The notes beneath the pieces were generated by a model, which saw nothing but the letters and a program-made list of their open reading frames with translations, was not told where the DNA came from and did not search any database. Source: Tepidanaerobacteraceae bacterium (GTDB taxonomy: Bacteria > Bacillota > Thermosediminibacteria > Thermosediminibacterales > Tepidanaerobacteraceae). Taken from it: a stretch of 64,000 nt of DNA. The DNA lies in contig JANLFP010000008.1 in NCBI GenBank assembly GCA_024655905.1, forward strand, positions 119,933 through 183,932, in the 5' to 3' direction. This document shows, piece after piece, positions 35,432 through 43,957 of this stretch. The first letter of the stretch is position 1, and every line of letters begins with the position of its first letter. Position numbers and translations under genes: made by a program.

Positions 35432-36751
35432 TCATTGACTCATATATGCATCGTTCACCCTATCCTGCAAATATATCCTAAAGTATTTGCCCTTCGGTGT
35501 TTCCTTATATGCTTTATATCCCTCGTCAATACAATCCGGACAGGCATCTCTCGGAATGGAAACGGCGAATATCTCATAGCCCCGGTCGGAGCGGGAGTGA
35601 ATGGTATTCAGGCCGGAGCAGCGGGGACAGATTTTGAACTTCTGCGTCTGTTCTTCCATGATGCCATCGGTGTCATAATATATATTCCTGATTCTTGCCA
35701 TATACCCCCGGCCGTTTAATGTTTTTAGAGCCTCCCGTGCAATATCTTCCTTTTTTCTCCACCGCTGGTAAATGGTTTCGCACAATTTTTTTATATACTC
35801 GGTGGTGCGGGGAGATTGCTTAAGCTTCCCCGGATCATAGTCCGGTTCTTTCACATGGGAGTAATCAAGTCCAGCCATGGCCAGGATGATGCCGAGGTTC
35901 ACGTACGGAAGGGCACCTTCAATGGAATACCCGCCTTCCAGGACCGCAATATCCGGGTTCAACCTGTGGTTTAACTTTGCATAGCCCTGGGCTGTAAAAT
36001 TCATGTTGGTGATGGGATCCGTGTAGTGGTTGTCCTGGCCGGCGGAATTGATGATAATGTCGGGCTTGTATTCTTCCAGTATCGGCATCACGAGGTTGTC
36101 CAGCACGTATAAAAAACCTTCTTCACCAGTTTCAGGAGGCAGGGGTATATTTATATTGTATCCCATGGCTGCAGGACCGCCGAACTCGTCTATAAAACCG
36201 GTACCGGGATACAGGGTTCTGCCGTCCTGGTGAAAGGATATATAGAGGGTATCCCTGTCATTCCAGTATATGTCCTGTGTGCCGTCTCCATGATGACAGT
36301 CGGTGTCTACTATGGATATTCTCCGGTGGCCGTACCTCTGCCTTATATTTTCCAGCATTACCGCCTCTATATTTATGATGCAAAAGCCTCTATCGCCGAA
36401 GACTACCCTCTGGGCATGATGTCCCGGCGGCCTTACTATGGCAAAGGCTTTGTCCACTTCTTTTTCCATAAGGGCTTCTGCAGCTTTGATGGCACCTCCG
36501 GCGGAAATGAGATGGGACTCGGTCACCCGGGATGTCACGTCGGGCACGCAAAAATGCACCCTCTGTACATCTTTTTCAGTGGCCAAGCCTGGATTTATGA
36601 ATTTTATGCCTTCAACATCGGCTATTCCCTCTTCAAATACCTGATCCTGAGTATACAGCAGCCTTTCTTCTCTCTCGGGATGGGTGGGGCTTATGGCCCA
36701 GTCAAAAGCCGGGAAAAATACAAGACCCAGTCTGTTCTTCGCCTTAAGCAT
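35432..36751 (-). CDS. histone deacetylase-family hydrolase with a C-terminal zinc ribbon
   Basis: A 439-residue zinc amidohydrolase of the HDAC/acetylpolyamine amidohydrolase/AcuC superfamily. Catalytic landmarks are RPPGHHA (His pair), DTDCHHGDGTQ near residue 155 (zinc Asp and His), INSAGQDNHYTDP (second zinc Asp) and VLEGGYS (near the tyrosine loop). An unusual C-terminal extension has CPRC (about residue 373) and CPDC (about 403), a likely structural zinc ribbon. The start at 36751 has GGTGG upstream and overlaps the end of the hydantoinase-like gene by eight bases (ATGCTTAA), so the two are translationally coupled. The substrate is unknown; an N-acyl compound or acetylated polyamine is possible. 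Confidence 0.85.
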   Translation of the reverse strand: MLKAKNRLGLVFFPAFDWAISPTHPEREERLLYTQDQVFEEGIADVEGIKFINPGLATEKDVQRVHFCVPDVTSRVTESHLISAGGAIKAAEALMEKEVDKAFAIVRPPGHHAQRVVFGDRGFCIINIEAVMLENIRQRYGHRRISIVDTDCHHGDGTQDIYWNDRDTLYISFHQDGRTLYPGTGFIDEFGGPAAMGYNINIPLPPETGEEGFLYVLDNLVMPILEEYKPDIIINSAGQDNHYTDPITNMNFTAQGYAKLNHRLNPDIAVLEGGYSIEGALPYVNLGIILAMAGLDYSHVKEPDYDPGKLKQSPRTTEYIKKLCETIYQRWRKKEDIAREALKTLNGRGYMARIRNIYYDTDGIMEEQTQKFKICPRCSGLNTIHSRSDRGYEIFAVSIPRDACPDCIDEGYKAYKETPKGKYFRIYLQDRVNDAYMSQ

Positions 36752-38417
36752 AGTTACCACCCCGCAATTCATATTGCAAGCCGGGTTTTACCTGGGCTCT
36801 AATCCTTATGTTCTTGCCGCTGGTATAAAACCCCCGCACCATATTGAAGCTCGATTCCTCCGTTATCTCCGATTCGATTTTGCTGCCCTCAGCTCCCAGT
36901 ATGGAAGCCCTCTGCTTTAAAAGCTCCAAAGCTTTTTGCCTGGCCATATCCAGGGTGAAATTTCTGTCAATTCTCTCGTACATGCCAATCTCCGGGACCG
37001 AAAGTACTCCTGCCGCTGTATCGGCGAGCAGGGTGATCTCTGCGGTTATTTTTGCAAGGGCTGCTCCCACCGCATTGGCCACTTCATAGTTTTCCGGGAC
37101 GCGGCAAGGGAGATTAAACTTCCTCTCCAGCACAGGAGCCATCGCCCTTGCGGGGCCTCCAATAATAGAAACATACTCGGGTTTCAGCCTCTTTCCGTAC
37201 AGCAGTTCCTTTACCGTATACACCGGGCGGCTGTTTATATCCGCAAGAAGGTTGTCCACCTTTTGTTTTATTATTTCCCCCATCTTTTCATATATCGCTT
37301 GCGCTGCGGTTTTCGCATCCACCCCGAGCTGTTCCCCTATATTTTTCACGGCTGATATCGCCCGGTCTTTTTGCCCGAAATTAAGAAGGCCGAGCACTAT
37401 CATAGCGTCACTTGGGGTAGGCATGGGGCCTCCCAGTGCCATGGGAAAGCCCTCCCGCCTTGGGCCAATTTTTATTTCTCCTTTCTCAACCGAAACGGCG
37501 CTATCTCCTCCGAGGCCTATTGAAACACTGTATATGGCCCTGACCAGCGTCTTGAAATGGCCTATGCTTATTCCGTAAGGTTCAAAAAGCGGAATGCCAT
37601 CGGCTGCAAAAGAAATATCTGTCGTGGTGCCGCCGATATCGAGAAAAACCGCATCTTTGTCGCCGGGATCGAAAGCGCATGCGCCCATGAGGCTTGCAGC
37701 CGGCCCCGACAGAATGGTAAATACCGGATATTGCTGCGCAGCATTCATGCTGATGGTGCCGCCGTCGGCCTTGAGCACATTTACGGGGACGCTGATTTTT
37801 TCTTTTTCCAATGCCTGTTTAAAACTTTCGCAAAACTCTCCAAATACTTGATATATGGCGGAATTCAGATAAGAAGTAAAAACCCTTCGCGGAAAGTTCA
37901 GCTTCCCTGAAAGGGCATGTCCCATGGTTACGGGATAGAATTCGTCTTTTAACATATCTCTTATCTTAATTTCATGCATGGGATTTCTGATTGAAAACTT
38001 GGTTACTACGGCGCAGGCTTTTATGTCCTTTCGCCTGAACCGGGATACCGATTCCCCGATTTCTTCGGGGATTATGGCTTTTATCTCCCTTCCCCGGTGG
38101 TCGATATAACCCGATATAAAAATGTTCTCCTGCCCGCAGGATAAAAATGAATGCTCCATGCCCGGGCCACTTTCTATAATCATCCCTACGGGGGCGGTTT
38201 TCTCCTCCACTATTGCGTTGGTCGATACCGTGGTGCTCAAATTGATATGTTCGATGCTCGAAATGTCTTTCCCAGAAAGAAGGCTATTCAATGTCTCCCA
38301 TATGGAACCAAAAAGATCGGAGCGGTCGGTGGGTGTCTTGGCTTGCTCCACAATATTCCCGCGGTCTATAAGGCAAGCATCCACATGGGTTCCCCCCATA
38401 TCAAGCCCCACAATCAA
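36744..38417 (-). CDS. hydantoinase/oxoprolinase-family (HyuA-like) ATP-dependent enzyme
   Basis: A 557-residue protein of the hydantoinase A/oxoprolinase family, which has an actin/ASKHA-like ATP-binding fold. Motifs are IVGLDMGGTHVDA at the N-terminus, STTVSTNAIVE, ILSGPAASLMGA, FLDIGGTTTDIS, IGLGGDSAVSV and VSIIGGPARAMAPVLE. Family members open cyclic amides or carboxylate ketones using ATP. I place the start at the TTG at 38417: AAGGAGG lies eight bases before it and it gives the usual family N-terminus. An ATG eight codons earlier (38441) overlaps the murB stop as ATGA and is the alternative. No HyuB partner is present; the next gene encodes an HDAC-like amidohydrolase. Confidence 0.82.
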   Translation of the reverse strand: MIVGLDMGGTHVDACLIDRGNIVEQAKTPTDRSDLFGSIWETLNSLLSGKDISSIEHINLSTTVSTNAIVEEKTAPVGMIIESGPGMEHSFLSCGQENIFISGYIDHRGREIKAIIPEEIGESVSRFRRKDIKACAVVTKFSIRNPMHEIKIRDMLKDEFYPVTMGHALSGKLNFPRRVFTSYLNSAIYQVFGEFCESFKQALEKEKISVPVNVLKADGGTISMNAAQQYPVFTILSGPAASLMGACAFDPGDKDAVFLDIGGTTTDISFAADGIPLFEPYGISIGHFKTLVRAIYSVSIGLGGDSAVSVEKGEIKIGPRREGFPMALGGPMPTPSDAMIVLGLLNFGQKDRAISAVKNIGEQLGVDAKTAAQAIYEKMGEIIKQKVDNLLADINSRPVYTVKELLYGKRLKPEYVSIIGGPARAMAPVLERKFNLPCRVPENYEVANAVGAALAKITAEITLLADTAAGVLSVPEIGMYERIDRNFTLDMARQKALELLKQRASILGAEGSKIESEITEESSFNMVRGFYTSGKNIRIRAQVKPGLQYELRGGNYA

Positions 38418-38437
38418 TTTGCATGCCTCCTTGCGTT

Positions 38438-39349
38438 TCATTCTCCCTCTATTATTATTTCAGGCTCCAATTCTACATTAAACTTTTGCTTCACTTCCTT
38501 TTGTATATGGTTAATTAAATTCAATACATCTTCGCATGTGGCGTTGTCTATATTTACTATGAAGCCCGCGTGCATATCCGAAACCATTGCTCCGCCGATT
38601 CTGAAGCCCTTGAGTCCCGCCTTTTCGATGAGATATCCCGCATAGTTACCCGGGGGCCTTTTAAAAGCGCTGCCTGCACTGGGCAGATTCAAAGGCTGCT
38701 TTTGCTTTCTTCTGGCCAGAAAATCTTCCATTCTGGTTTTTATATCGTTATAATCGCCCGGCGAAAGTTTCATTTCAACATCGAGCAAAATTCTGTCCCC
38801 TTTTTGAAGCACGGAATATCGATAGGAATATTCCAGTTCATTTTTAGACATATCGTAGATATTGCCTTCAAAATCCATGACACTGACCTTTTTCACCACA
38901 TCCGCCATCTGTCCCCCGTAAGCGCCCGCATTCATTACGACGGCTCCTCCAACGCTGCCCGGAATCCCGCAAGCGAATTCCAACCCCCTTAGGTTGTTTT
39001 CCAGAGCCACGCGGCCGATGGTCGACAGAGAAACCCCAGCTTTGCATTTTATTAAGTTTTTGTTTACTTCTATGTCATTAAAATTCTGTGAAAGTTTTAT
39101 TACGACACCTCTGATACCTTTATCCTTTATCAAAAGATTGGTTCCATTCCCCATCACAAAAAAAGGGACTCCTTCCCATCTGCAAAAAGCAACAATCTCT
39201 TTAATCTCTTGCACATCTTGCGGCAAAACCAGAATATCCGCCGGCCCGCCGATGCGAAAGGAGGTATGGTTCTTCATAGATTCATTTATTTTGATTCTTT
39301 CTTGGGGTATAAAATTTTTCAATTTATGGTATATCAGCTCAACCTCCAT
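38438..39349 (-). CDS. murB: UDP-N-acetylenolpyruvoylglucosamine reductase
   Basis: A 303-residue FAD enzyme of peptidoglycan precursor synthesis that reduces the enolpyruvyl group to UDP-MurNAc. FAD-binding FRIGGPADILVLP and MGNGTNLLI, GIPGSVGGAVVMNAGAYGG, the catalytic Ser segment NLPSAGSAFKRPPG, and the C-terminal HAGFIVN with the following Glu are all in place. It matches the short type IIb MurB length. The start has AAGGGAAGG upstream. Its usual neighbour hprK lies five genes upstream in the same orientation; the genes between are partly unrelated. Confidence 0.95.
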   Translation of the reverse strand: MEVELIYHKLKNFIPQERIKINESMKNHTSFRIGGPADILVLPQDVQEIKEIVAFCRWEGVPFFVMGNGTNLLIKDKGIRGVVIKLSQNFNDIEVNKNLIKCKAGVSLSTIGRVALENNLRGLEFACGIPGSVGGAVVMNAGAYGGQMADVVKKVSVMDFEGNIYDMSKNELEYSYRYSVLQKGDRILLDVEMKLSPGDYNDIKTRMEDFLARRKQKQPLNLPSAGSAFKRPPGNYAGYLIEKAGLKGFRIGGAMVSDMHAGFIVNIDNATCEDVLNLINHIQKEVKQKFNVELEPEIIIEGE

Positions 39350-39498
39350 TTTGCCTTCCCTTCTTTATGATAAAAACAATGTTTTTAAACGTCGTAATTT
39401 ATTTCTATATTTTATGGATAAATCCTGCATTTTTTCAAAAAAAATTACTGGTTTTTATATTATTATATGCTTTCGGTTATAAAAACTTAATCGACTAT

Positions 39499-39756
39499 TT
39501 ATATATTACCTCTTCGACATATTTCATCCATTATATCGTGAGGCTCTGCACCGGCAGCCAGCTTATAAAAACTTACATCTTTATTTTCGTCGATGGTGAT
39601 GAAAGCTATAGGAGAAATGTTCCCCCAAAAGCCGGCTCCAAAACTTTTAAAGCATCCGAAGGAAATGCTCAATATCGGTATAAAAGTTATGCTGCCGATG
39701 GTTTTCGGCGGTCCCATGACAACTCTGTCAATAAACTCATTTTCCCGAAGTTCCAT
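39499..39756 (-). CDS. small GerW/YtfJ-like protein
   Basis: An 85-residue protein starting MELRENEFIDRVVMG, with IPILSISFG and NISPIAFITIDENKDV. The strand-turn-strand with a glycine-rich link and PIAFITI recalls the core of sporulation-associated GerW/YtfJ proteins but is shorter than them. GGAGG lies eight bases before the ATG. The genes on both sides are unrelated, and it probably has its own short transcript. The assignment is tentative; a plain conserved hypothetical protein is the alternative. Confidence 0.6.
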   Translation of the reverse strand: MELRENEFIDRVVMGPPKTIGSITFIPILSISFGCFKSFGAGFWGNISPIAFITIDENKDVSFYKLAAGAEPHDIMDEICRRGNI

Positions 39757-39866
39757 ATTTATCCTCCGACAAAAATAATGCTTACGTCATAAATCAGATT
39801 TTTTATCGGGATTTGCTTCTTCATTCGCTTATAATGCTTGCCTTATTTTTCCCATAATGGGTGCAG

Positions 39867-41180
39867 CTATTCAGCAGCAGACAATCTTTCTATTTCCCTT
39901 GCGGCATCATCCAGGGCCTCAGCCGGAGTTTTCTTGGACAACAGCGCCATGCGGATCTGGCCTGTCAAAATCTCATCCTTTTTATTAAGATTTTTTACTT
40001 TTGGCAAAAGCAGTGCATCCCGCAGCATTTTTCCCATTTTTTTCATAAGCGGATCTTCCTCATGACGGGCATTTATTATTGCGGGAAACACCCCGTATCT
40101 CTCCAGCAACTGCTGTTGCTTTTCCGAGGTAATCTGGCTCAAAAATTCCGCGCACAATTTTTTCTTGGCCTCATTTTTCTGCTTCATTATGCCATATGCC
40201 GAAACAACGGCAAATCCCCTGGGCTGCTTCCGTCCGGAAGGATATTGAGCGATGTCGAAATCAAAACCTTTGCCGCTGCTTTTCATGGTTTCAATTACCT
40301 TTATCGCCCAGGGTCCGGCGGGATAAACCGCTATCTTCCTTTTTTCTGCAAAATCTCCCCATACCTGTTTTTCTTCCAGAGTGCCGTAATCTTCCATAGG
40401 CACAACTTTGTATTTTGCAGCCAAATCCACCATTTTTGCAAGGGCTGAAAGCCCCTCCGGGCAGTTTAAAACAAAATTGCCGTTTTCATCAAAAATATTC
40501 GCACCGTCCATGGTCAAAAACGGCCATGCTGTAAAACTCCCCGGAGATAAGTACAGATTGAAGCCGTAGCAGTCTGCTTTTGCGTTTCTTTTGTTGTCGA
40601 AGGTCAATTTCTGAAGGGCTCCCACAAATTCGTCGTAGGACCAAGTTCCGTTTTCTGGCAGCTTCGCATTTCTCGCTGCGAAGGCTTCCTTGTTTAAAAA
40701 AAGTGCCTGTGTGGTGACAAACCATGGAAATCCGTATATCCTGCCCTGATATGATACCGCCTCAATCGCCCTTTCATCATATTTTTCCATATCTTCGGGT
40801 TTAATATACTCATCCAGCGGCTCCAGATATCCAGAGGAAATAAAATCAAAATCCGCCGCCACCGGCGCAATATCCGGAGGTGTACCCGCCGCAGCTGCCG
40901 CCCTGAGCTCTATAAAACCGTATTCCCATTTGAGCCGCCTTAAATCGATAAACACACCGGGATGTTTCTTTTCAAATTCAGAGATTTCGGTTTCAATCCA
41001 TCCGAACCTGTCCCCGTTTTTATCCGGCCATCGGGGAAAATCCCACAGGGTAATCACACCGCGCCAATCTTCTTTTGGCTCGGAATCACGGCTTTTTTTA
41101 TTAAATCCGCAACCGACAGAAACGGCAAGCATGATTAAGAAAACCGCAAGAAAAAAGAGGGTAAACGGCCGCCTGTACAC
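39867..41180 (-). CDS. extracellular solute-binding lipoprotein (family 1, sugar type), orphan
   Basis: A 437-residue binding protein. The lipoprotein signal ends LAVSVGC near residue 25. It continues with a family 1 binding fold: GVITLWDFPRW, FEKKHPGVFIDLRRL, AAAAGTPPDIAPV, YGFPWFVTTQALFLNKEAF, PENGTWSYDEFVGALQKL, AVYPAGPWA and RGFAVVSAYGIMK. This type feeds two-permease carbohydrate importers, but no permease or ATPase of that class is next to it. The start is GTG with AGGAGG eight bases upstream; a longer ATG reading lacks a site. It must work with a transporter encoded elsewhere, or in signalling. Confidence 0.85.
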   Translation of the reverse strand: MYRRPFTLFFLAVFLIMLAVSVGCGFNKKSRDSEPKEDWRGVITLWDFPRWPDKNGDRFGWIETEISEFEKKHPGVFIDLRRLKWEYGFIELRAAAAAGTPPDIAPVAADFDFISSGYLEPLDEYIKPEDMEKYDERAIEAVSYQGRIYGFPWFVTTQALFLNKEAFAARNAKLPENGTWSYDEFVGALQKLTFDNKRNAKADCYGFNLYLSPGSFTAWPFLTMDGANIFDENGNFVLNCPEGLSALAKMVDLAAKYKVVPMEDYGTLEEKQVWGDFAEKRKIAVYPAGPWAIKVIETMKSSGKGFDFDIAQYPSGRKQPRGFAVVSAYGIMKQKNEAKKKLCAEFLSQITSEKQQQLLERYGVFPAIINARHEEDPLMKKMGKMLRDALLLPKVKNLNKKDEILTGQIRMALLSKKTPAEALDDAAREIERLSAAE

Positions 41181-41248
41181 GCTCCATTCCTCCTCGCAGC
41201 CTTTTACCCTATTTATATTAATCAATGTAAAAGTTTATTCGCAAAAAA

Positions 41249-42100
41249 CTATTGATCCACGGTTTTTGCAAGCAGCTCATACGAGTTCATTATGCTTCGG
41301 GTTATTTCTCCTGGAACTCCGTCTCCGATAATCTTCCCGTCGATTTTCACCAGTGGCATGATTTCCGTCATTGTCCCGGATACAAATACCTCTTCGGCTT
41401 CGAACAGATCCTCAAGAGAAAACACTTCTTCGGAATAGTCGATATGGCTTTTTTCGGCTATTTCAAGGACCACCCTTCGGGTGATGCCATGAAGAATGAA
41501 ATTGTTGGCCGGATGCGTCAAAAGCTTTTTATCCCTAACTATGAATACATTGCTGCTGGAAGCTTCGGTAATACATCCTCCCCGATGGAATATGGCTTCA
41601 TAGGCGCCCGCTTTTTTGGCTTTTTCTTTGGCTATGCTGTTTGCCAAAAGTTGAATGGTTTTTATATTGCAGCGGCTCCAGCGCTCATCGGGCACGGTTA
41701 TGCCGGTGACCCCGTTTTCGTAATATTCCCTGGGCTGTGCCAGGGCTTCTCGCACTATGATTACCCATGTGCAGGAACTTTCCGGTGGAAAGGCGTGCTG
41801 GCGGGGATATGCTCCTCTTGTGACCTGGATATACACCGAAGCATCTTTAAATCCGCTCTCTTTTACGGCCTGACGGCATAATCTTTCCAGATTGTCTATG
41901 CCGAAATCCAGATTTAGATAAATCTCACCAGCTCCCTTTTTCATTCGAGCGAGATGTCTGTCCAGATAAAAAAACCTGCGGTCATACACCCTAACTACCT
42001 CATAAATGCCGTCGCCGAACTGGAATCCTCTGTCTTCCACCGATATCCTCGCATTTTCATAGTCCACCCTTTCACCGTTTAAATACACCACAGTCGACAT
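41249..42100 (-). CDS. dat: D-amino-acid (D-alanine) transaminase, class IV
   Basis: A 283-residue PLP enzyme of fold class IV. It begins VVYLNGERV with EDRGFQFGDGIYEV, the active-site Lys is in CNIKTIQLLANSIAK (near residue 145), and ITEASSSNVFIV and SGTMTEIMPLVKIDG bind the cofactor phosphate and substrate carboxylate. The pattern fits D-alanine aminotransferase better than branched-chain transaminase, so it would supply D-glutamate or D-alanine for the wall. GGAGG precedes the start. It ends 68 bases before the SBP gene and begins 17 bases after the PHP gene. Confidence 0.85.
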   Translation of the reverse strand: MSTVVYLNGERVDYENARISVEDRGFQFGDGIYEVVRVYDRRFFYLDRHLARMKKGAGEIYLNLDFGIDNLERLCRQAVKESGFKDASVYIQVTRGAYPRQHAFPPESSCTWVIIVREALAQPREYYENGVTGITVPDERWSRCNIKTIQLLANSIAKEKAKKAGAYEAIFHRGGCITEASSSNVFIVRDKKLLTHPANNFILHGITRRVVLEIAEKSHIDYSEEVFSLEDLFEAEEVFVSGTMTEIMPLVKIDGKIIGDGVPGEITRSIMNSYELLAKTVDQ

Positions 42101-42117
42101 GATAAGCCTCCTTCAGG

Positions 42118-42867
42118 TTAAATTTTTGCGCTGGCTTTATACTCCGGAACAAATTCCCGGCCCTTTGACTTTAAAAAGTCTATCACCTTTTCTGCGGAAG
42201 TATTCAACACATTTTCCTCCGGAATTGCCGCCTCTTCTATTATTTTCAAAGCCTTATCGGAATTGCCGACATCATAGCAGATATGTGCATCGCTTCCCAC
42301 ACAAATTTTTGCTCCGAGAACTGCCGCCTTTTTTGCAATGAGCAGGCAATTTTCCTCGCTGCCCCTGCGACTTACCGTAAAGGAACTGTTGTTGATTTCT
42401 ATCAACACATTGTATTCTATCGCCGCCTGCACAACCTTGTCAATATTTATGGGAAATTCCGGGTTTCCCGGATGCACCAAAACATCCACATAAGGATTTT
42501 TCATTGCGTTGATGGCTGCCATGGTATTTTCTTCTACGCTGCCGCTTGTGAAGCACAGGGTATGAAAGCCCGCCAGAACTATGTCAAGGTTCTTTAAATA
42601 GGTTTCCTGCAGGTCCAGATTCCCATCGACATCCATTATATTTGCCTCTATGCCGCGCAGTATGTAGACCCCTTCTATACGCCTGGGCAGCACTTTTATA
42701 TTGCCGAAATGATAAAAGTGTGGCCCACCCGGCAATCCGGGGCCATGATCCGTTATGGCGATCATTTTTAAGCCTTTTCTCGCGGCTTCATGCGCATTTT
42801 CTGCCACCGTGCTGTAGGCATGGCCGCTGGCGACAGTATGGCAATGAGTGTCTACTTCCAGTATCAT
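42118..42867 (-). CDS. PHP-domain phosphatase, YcdX type
   Basis: A 249-residue PHP phosphoesterase. Metal ligands are in DTHCHTVASGHAYST, AITDHGPGLPGG, GIEANI, AGFHTL, LVHPGNPEF, EINNSS and VGSDAHICYDVG, which covers the full trinuclear-site set of the YcdX group. It is likely a cytoplasmic phosphomonoesterase of unknown substrate. GGAGG lies seven bases before the ATG. It is cotranscribed with the isomerase gene 15 bases upstream. In many clostridia the gene sits near hprK and murB, as here. Confidence 0.88.
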   Translation of the reverse strand: MILEVDTHCHTVASGHAYSTVAENAHEAARKGLKMIAITDHGPGLPGGPHFYHFGNIKVLPRRIEGVYILRGIEANIMDVDGNLDLQETYLKNLDIVLAGFHTLCFTSGSVEENTMAAINAMKNPYVDVLVHPGNPEFPINIDKVVQAAIEYNVLIEINNSSFTVSRRGSEENCLLIAKKAAVLGAKICVGSDAHICYDVGNSDKALKIIEEAAIPEENVLNTSAEKVIDFLKSKGREFVPEYKASAKI

Positions 42868-42882
42868 GTTCGCTCCTCCATA

Positions 42883-43938
42883 TCAACTTTTCATTCGATC
42901 CTTCAGGGAGTTTATAAAGTCTATTTCTGTAGGATCTTTCTGGTTCAAAATGGCAAGATACGCGCTCACATAATCGCCGAACAGTATAAGATAAAGCATT
43001 CTTTCGAGAGGGGTTTCACCTTTTGGCCAGATTTCGGTAACTCCGCTGACCGTGTTTTCGATCAAAGCTTTGGTTATTTCGATGCGTTTTTTTATGCGGT
43101 CGATCTCATCGGGGGACCTCAAAATCACAATCTCCATTCTTGAAAGCAAATCCTTATCCCCCTCGTAGCCCATTATTTCATTATGGTTCAATTCGGGAAA
43201 AACGTTGAAAAAGGCGGGATGCTTGGAATTTTCATTGAATTGGCCCTTCCATCTCACGGCGATTACTTCAGTAACACCTGCTACGCCGTAAATTACCGGC
43301 AGTTTCCCATGAAGCTTTCTTGCCAGAAGTTTTGCAGGATTTTCGCTTTCGGGAGTATCATAATGAAATTGATTCCTTGCATCTTTCAAAAGCTTAATGC
43401 TTTCTTCAATCTTAAAGTGTCTTCGCGGAATTATGCCCTGCTCTTCAAGCGCAACCAGAATCGGGAAAAATGAATATCCCAGAGCCGCTCGAGGCGGCAT
43501 GCCTGCGGGAATGGTTATGACCGGCACCTCATCGGCAAGAGCTTTGTTCTTCAGTTCGCCGCCGGTTGTTATTGCAAGGATCTTGGCCTTGCGCTTCAAA
43601 GCTTCCTGGTAGGCTGCAAGAGTTTCCTCCGTATTGCCCGAATAGCTTGAAGCTATGACCAGGGTTTTTTCATCCACAAATGCCGGTAGCGTGTAATCTC
43701 TGTTTACCATTATCGGTATTGCCGAGCGTTCCTGGGTTATCATCCTGATAAGGTCCCCGCCGATGGCAGAACCTCCGAGACCTGTAATCACAACATTCAT
43801 TATGTTGTGAAACCTCAATCCCCTGATGGAATCCCTGGCGATGTCTGCAGCCTTTTCGCCGGTGTCTGGAAAATTGTAGATTAATTCCAGCATTCCGCTT
43901 TTATCAAGGCTTTTTATTGCTTTTAAATCATCCAGCAT
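42883..43938 (-). CDS. bifunctional phosphoglucose/phosphomannose isomerase
   Basis: A 351-residue SIS-domain protein. VITGLGGSAIGGDL and ASSYSGNTEETLAA are the first SIS motifs, and FPELNHNEIMGYEG carries the catalytic Glu/His segment typical of archaeal-type bifunctional PGI/PMI enzymes. It interconverts fructose-6-phosphate with glucose-6-phosphate and mannose-6-phosphate. The start MLDDLKAIK has GGAGG eight bases upstream; an earlier in-frame ATG lies within that site. It follows hprK by 19 bases, so central sugar metabolism and catabolite control are coexpressed. Confidence 0.9.
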   Translation of the reverse strand: MLDDLKAIKSLDKSGMLELIYNFPDTGEKAADIARDSIRGLRFHNIMNVVITGLGGSAIGGDLIRMITQERSAIPIMVNRDYTLPAFVDEKTLVIASSYSGNTEETLAAYQEALKRKAKILAITTGGELKNKALADEVPVITIPAGMPPRAALGYSFFPILVALEEQGIIPRRHFKIEESIKLLKDARNQFHYDTPESENPAKLLARKLHGKLPVIYGVAGVTEVIAVRWKGQFNENSKHPAFFNVFPELNHNEIMGYEGDKDLLSRMEIVILRSPDEIDRIKKRIEITKALIENTVSGVTEIWPKGETPLERMLYLILFGDYVSAYLAILNQKDPTEIDFINSLKDRMKS

Positions 43939-43957
43939 GTATAAAACCTCCAATTAT

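Noticed and set aside
36744..38441. ATG at 38441 as start of the hydantoinase-like gene
   Set aside because: Not excluded, but it has only a cramped ribosome site, while the TTG at 38417 has AAGGAGG at ideal spacing and gives the family's normal N-terminus.
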